From positions 1 through 23,480 of the IMG/VR virus record IMGVR_UViG_3300027805_000089: a stretch of 23,480 bases of DNA; one strand, 5' to 3'. The notes beneath the pieces were generated by a model. The model was not told the DNA's origin and searched no databases. It was given only the letters and a program-made list of their open reading frames with translations. Of the stretch, positions 22,216 through 23,480 are shown in pieces (positions within the stretch are counted from its first letter, which is position 1; every line of letters begins with the position of its first letter). The translations under genes and the position numbers were made by a program. This DNA comes from a virus.

Positions 22216-22405
22216 TATTGTTATCCTTAGAAGGTTTACCGTCCAAATACATGTCAATTAACGTTTTAACAAATGTAGGAGAAGTAAACATTCCTGCCAT
22301 AACATCAGGGATTTTTCCTCCCCGACCTGCTGTAACAACAATATAGCTTGTTGGGAATTGTGCGTGGGGCTTAATTTGGTAGCCCTTATATTCAATTACG
22401 TGCAT
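22184..22405 (-). CDS. Small hypothetical protein between tail tube genes
   Basis: A 73-residue protein. MHVIEYKGYQIKPHAQFPTS and YIVVTAGRGGKIPDVMAGMF form a compact, probably beta-alpha domain (the phrase EYKGYQIKPH...YxVxxxGRGGKIP looks like a small recurring phage family). A hydrophilic tail (DGKPSKDNNNDKDVNKGRS) follows. The ATG overlaps the tail tubular A stop (TAATG). The last 32 nt overlap the nozzle gene and include that gene's ribosome site. Function unknown; perhaps a minor tail or assembly protein. Confidence 0.7.
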   Translation of the reverse strand: MHVIEYKGYQIKPHAQFPTSYIVVTAGRGGKIPDVMAGMFTSPTFVKTLIDMYLDGKPSKDNNNDKDVNKGRS

Positions 22406-23163
22406 TAGCGACGACCTTTTCTACCGAAGTCTTGGTAACGCACACCACCGTGTGCTCTCCAAGCTTTACGAGAAAGCCAGCGTTGTTGACGACTAGATTT
22501 CTGTTCGGCTTTTTGATTAACCATTTGCTTTAACGTGATAAACGCTGTACTCTTTGCTTCTTCCAGGAAAGCAGGGAATGCTTCAATAGGAAGATCAGGA
22601 ACAAAATCATCTTGTTTTGTCCATGTCGGATACAGATATGCCAGACATTGTGTTTTAGATGATTGTAGCGTTGTATCTAAAGTCTTATTATATGAATCAG
22701 TAACGATATATTCATCATCAAACGAAGTCCAGTATGTAGGAGCTTGATCATTTTGAATCAAAAGCACTACACCACTAAAATCAGTTACGGATTCAATGTT
22801 TGTATGTAAACTGTTTCGATGAGCCAAATACACCAAGAATTCATCTGGGTGTTTATACTTCAGCTCTTTCATATCACTCTTGTCAGCTACGTCTTTCTTA
22901 GCTTCATACTTTAGAAATTCCATTTCCTTTAGATTTTCAGGAAGCTTTAGATAATTGGGTTTTGTAACACTACCGGATGCTTCAAGCTGAACAAGATTTT
23001 TCATATGCGGCCAATTACGATTGGTCAGCATCTCGAAATAGCACGTTTTCAGAATTTGTGCTATTTGTGCAGATTCAACAGTGTCATTGATGCTGTTAAC
23101 TTCATCAGCATCCATGTCATTGAGAATGTCTTGCACCATTTCAAGAAGAGTCATCTTAGCCAT
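22405..23163 (-). CDS. Tail tubular protein A (gp11-like head-tail adaptor)
   Basis: A 252-residue protein. The N-terminus MAKMTLLEMVQDILNDMDAD and EVNSINDTVESAQIAQILKTCYFEMLTNRNWPH are the hallmark of the T7 gp11/P22 gp4-like adaptor family that binds below the portal. Other features are the central beta segment (FSGVVLLIQNDQAPTYWTSFDDEYIVTDSY) and a highly basic C-terminus (QQRWLSRKAWRAHGGVRYQDFGRKGRR). It is longer than T7 gp11 (196). It would seal the portal and start the tail tube. The start and stop both overlap neighbours by TAATG. Confidence 0.88.
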   Translation of the reverse strand: MAKMTLLEMVQDILNDMDADEVNSINDTVESAQIAQILKTCYFEMLTNRNWPHMKNLVQLEASGSVTKPNYLKLPENLKEMEFLKYEAKKDVADKSDMKELKYKHPDEFLVYLAHRNSLHTNIESVTDFSGVVLLIQNDQAPTYWTSFDDEYIVTDSYNKTLDTTLQSSKTQCLAYLYPTWTKQDDFVPDLPIEAFPAFLEEAKSTAFITLKQMVNQKAEQKSSRQQRWLSRKAWRAHGGVRYQDFGRKGRR

Positions 23164-23480
23164 TATTTCACCATGTGCATTACAACAGCTAAATCGCTCA
23201 TGATAATACTTCCTGTCGTATCAGAAGCAACCACAAGTTGAATGTAATTATTAGCAGCTAATGAAATTAATCCCGTAGCAAATACTTGTTTTACATCACC
23301 AGCCGATGTAGATTTATTCATCACTTTTTGCGAAGAAACAGTAGTTCCATTAACGCGGTAGCGAAAAGCAATTTTAGCTGTATTAGATGGAAACCCTGTT
23401 ACAACACCCCACATAGAAATGGAATAAACTCCCGTTTTTGAAACGGTTAGTCGGTCAGTAGAAAAAGTAATTCCTTCTAA
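23163..23480 (-). CDS. Virion protein with jelly-roll-like C-terminus (5' part outside window)
   Basis: The last 105 residues of a gene that continues beyond the window on the - strand; the frame is open to the edge. The visible part (LTVSKTGVYSISMWGVVTG, IAFRYRVNGTTVSSQKV, NNYIQLVVASDTTGSIIMSD) is a series of short beta strands with the C1q/TNF-like pattern of phage head-fibre, decoration or tail-fibre tips. It is just upstream of tail tubular protein A in transcription order, where capsid-related genes are expected, so a head decoration or fibre role is plausible. The identity of the missing N-terminus is unknown. Confidence 0.7.
   Translation of the reverse strand, partial: LEGITFSTDRLTVSKTGVYSISMWGVVTGFPSNTAKIAFRYRVNGTTVSSQKVMNKSTSAGDVKQVFATGLISLAANNYIQLVVASDTTGSIIMSDLAVVMHMVK

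Noticed and set aside
1-23480. tRNA genes, CRISPR arrays, attachment sites, insertion sequences
   Set aside because: Almost all sequence is coding, the intergenic gaps are too short, and no cloverleaf, spaced repeats or transposase pattern was seen.

Overview
The window is part of a tailed, apparently virulent bacteriophage genome of the T7-like (podovirus) supergroup. The evidence is a T7 gp4-type primase-helicase, a T7 gp5-type family A DNA polymerase, an acidic-tailed ssDNA-binding protein and a 5'-3' exonuclease on the + strand. On the - strand lie tail-tube genes and internal virion (ejection) genes in roughly T7 11-12-13-14-15/16 order. The combination of class II (B12-dependent) ribonucleotide reductase, ThyX, MazG-like enzyme and metallophosphoesterase resembles aquatic phages of the SIO1/VpV262 type. 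This placement is from memory of those families, not from a search. The host is probably a Gram-negative bacterium, but the sequence does not name it. No integrase, repressor, tRNA or CRISPR was seen.

Layout. Positions 1-11122 (+ strand) are one tightly packed replication and nucleotide-metabolism operon, entered in the middle of the primase-helicase. The order is: primase-helicase (partial), a Cys-rich small protein, an ECF-like sigma factor, DNA polymerase, a small ORF, ssDNA-binding protein, a 5'-3' exonuclease interrupted by an HNH homing-type endonuclease, a small ORF, a second HNH nuclease, a small ORF, a DUF5664-type nucleotide pyrophosphohydrolase-like protein, ThyX, a SLOG/DUF2493 protein, a metallophosphoesterase, a MazG-like protein and NrdJ. 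Most neighbours overlap by 1-20 nt (TAATG, ATGA, TTGA), which suggests translational coupling. Positions 11134-23480 (- strand) are a convergent structural operon entered at the 3' end of a virion protein. In transcription order it reads: jelly-roll-like protein (partial), tail tubular protein A, a small ORF, tail tubular protein B/nozzle, GNAT-like protein, gp14-like protein, a 1706-aa and a 596-aa internal virion protein, a 147-aa protein, an HNH-like small basic protein, a 42-aa basic protein, and then an intrinsic terminator.

How it works together. The + strand genes copy the genome and rebuild the dNTP pool: NrdJ makes deoxyribonucleotides, ThyX makes dTMP, the MazG/DUF5664 proteins trim nucleotides, and the nucleases process host or replicating DNA. 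The phage sigma factor could redirect host RNA polymerase to late (structural) promoters, since no phage RNA polymerase is present in this window.

The most striking region is 4656-5210. The ancestral exonuclease started at 4658, coupled to the SSB gene (TGATG). It is broken after codon 9 by a 514-bp AT-rich insert that contains an HNH endonuclease gene. Overprinted on the end of that gene, the insert carries a near-consensus Shine-Dalgarno and a synonymously diverged second copy of the exonuclease N-terminus (MRIPLIDAD versus MRQPLLDAD). That second copy runs into GAT-TAG and resumes in another frame at an overlapping GAT five bases on. This is either a frameshift lesion or a candidate short programmed ribosome bypass like T4 gene 60 (matched take-off and landing codons with a stop next to take-off).
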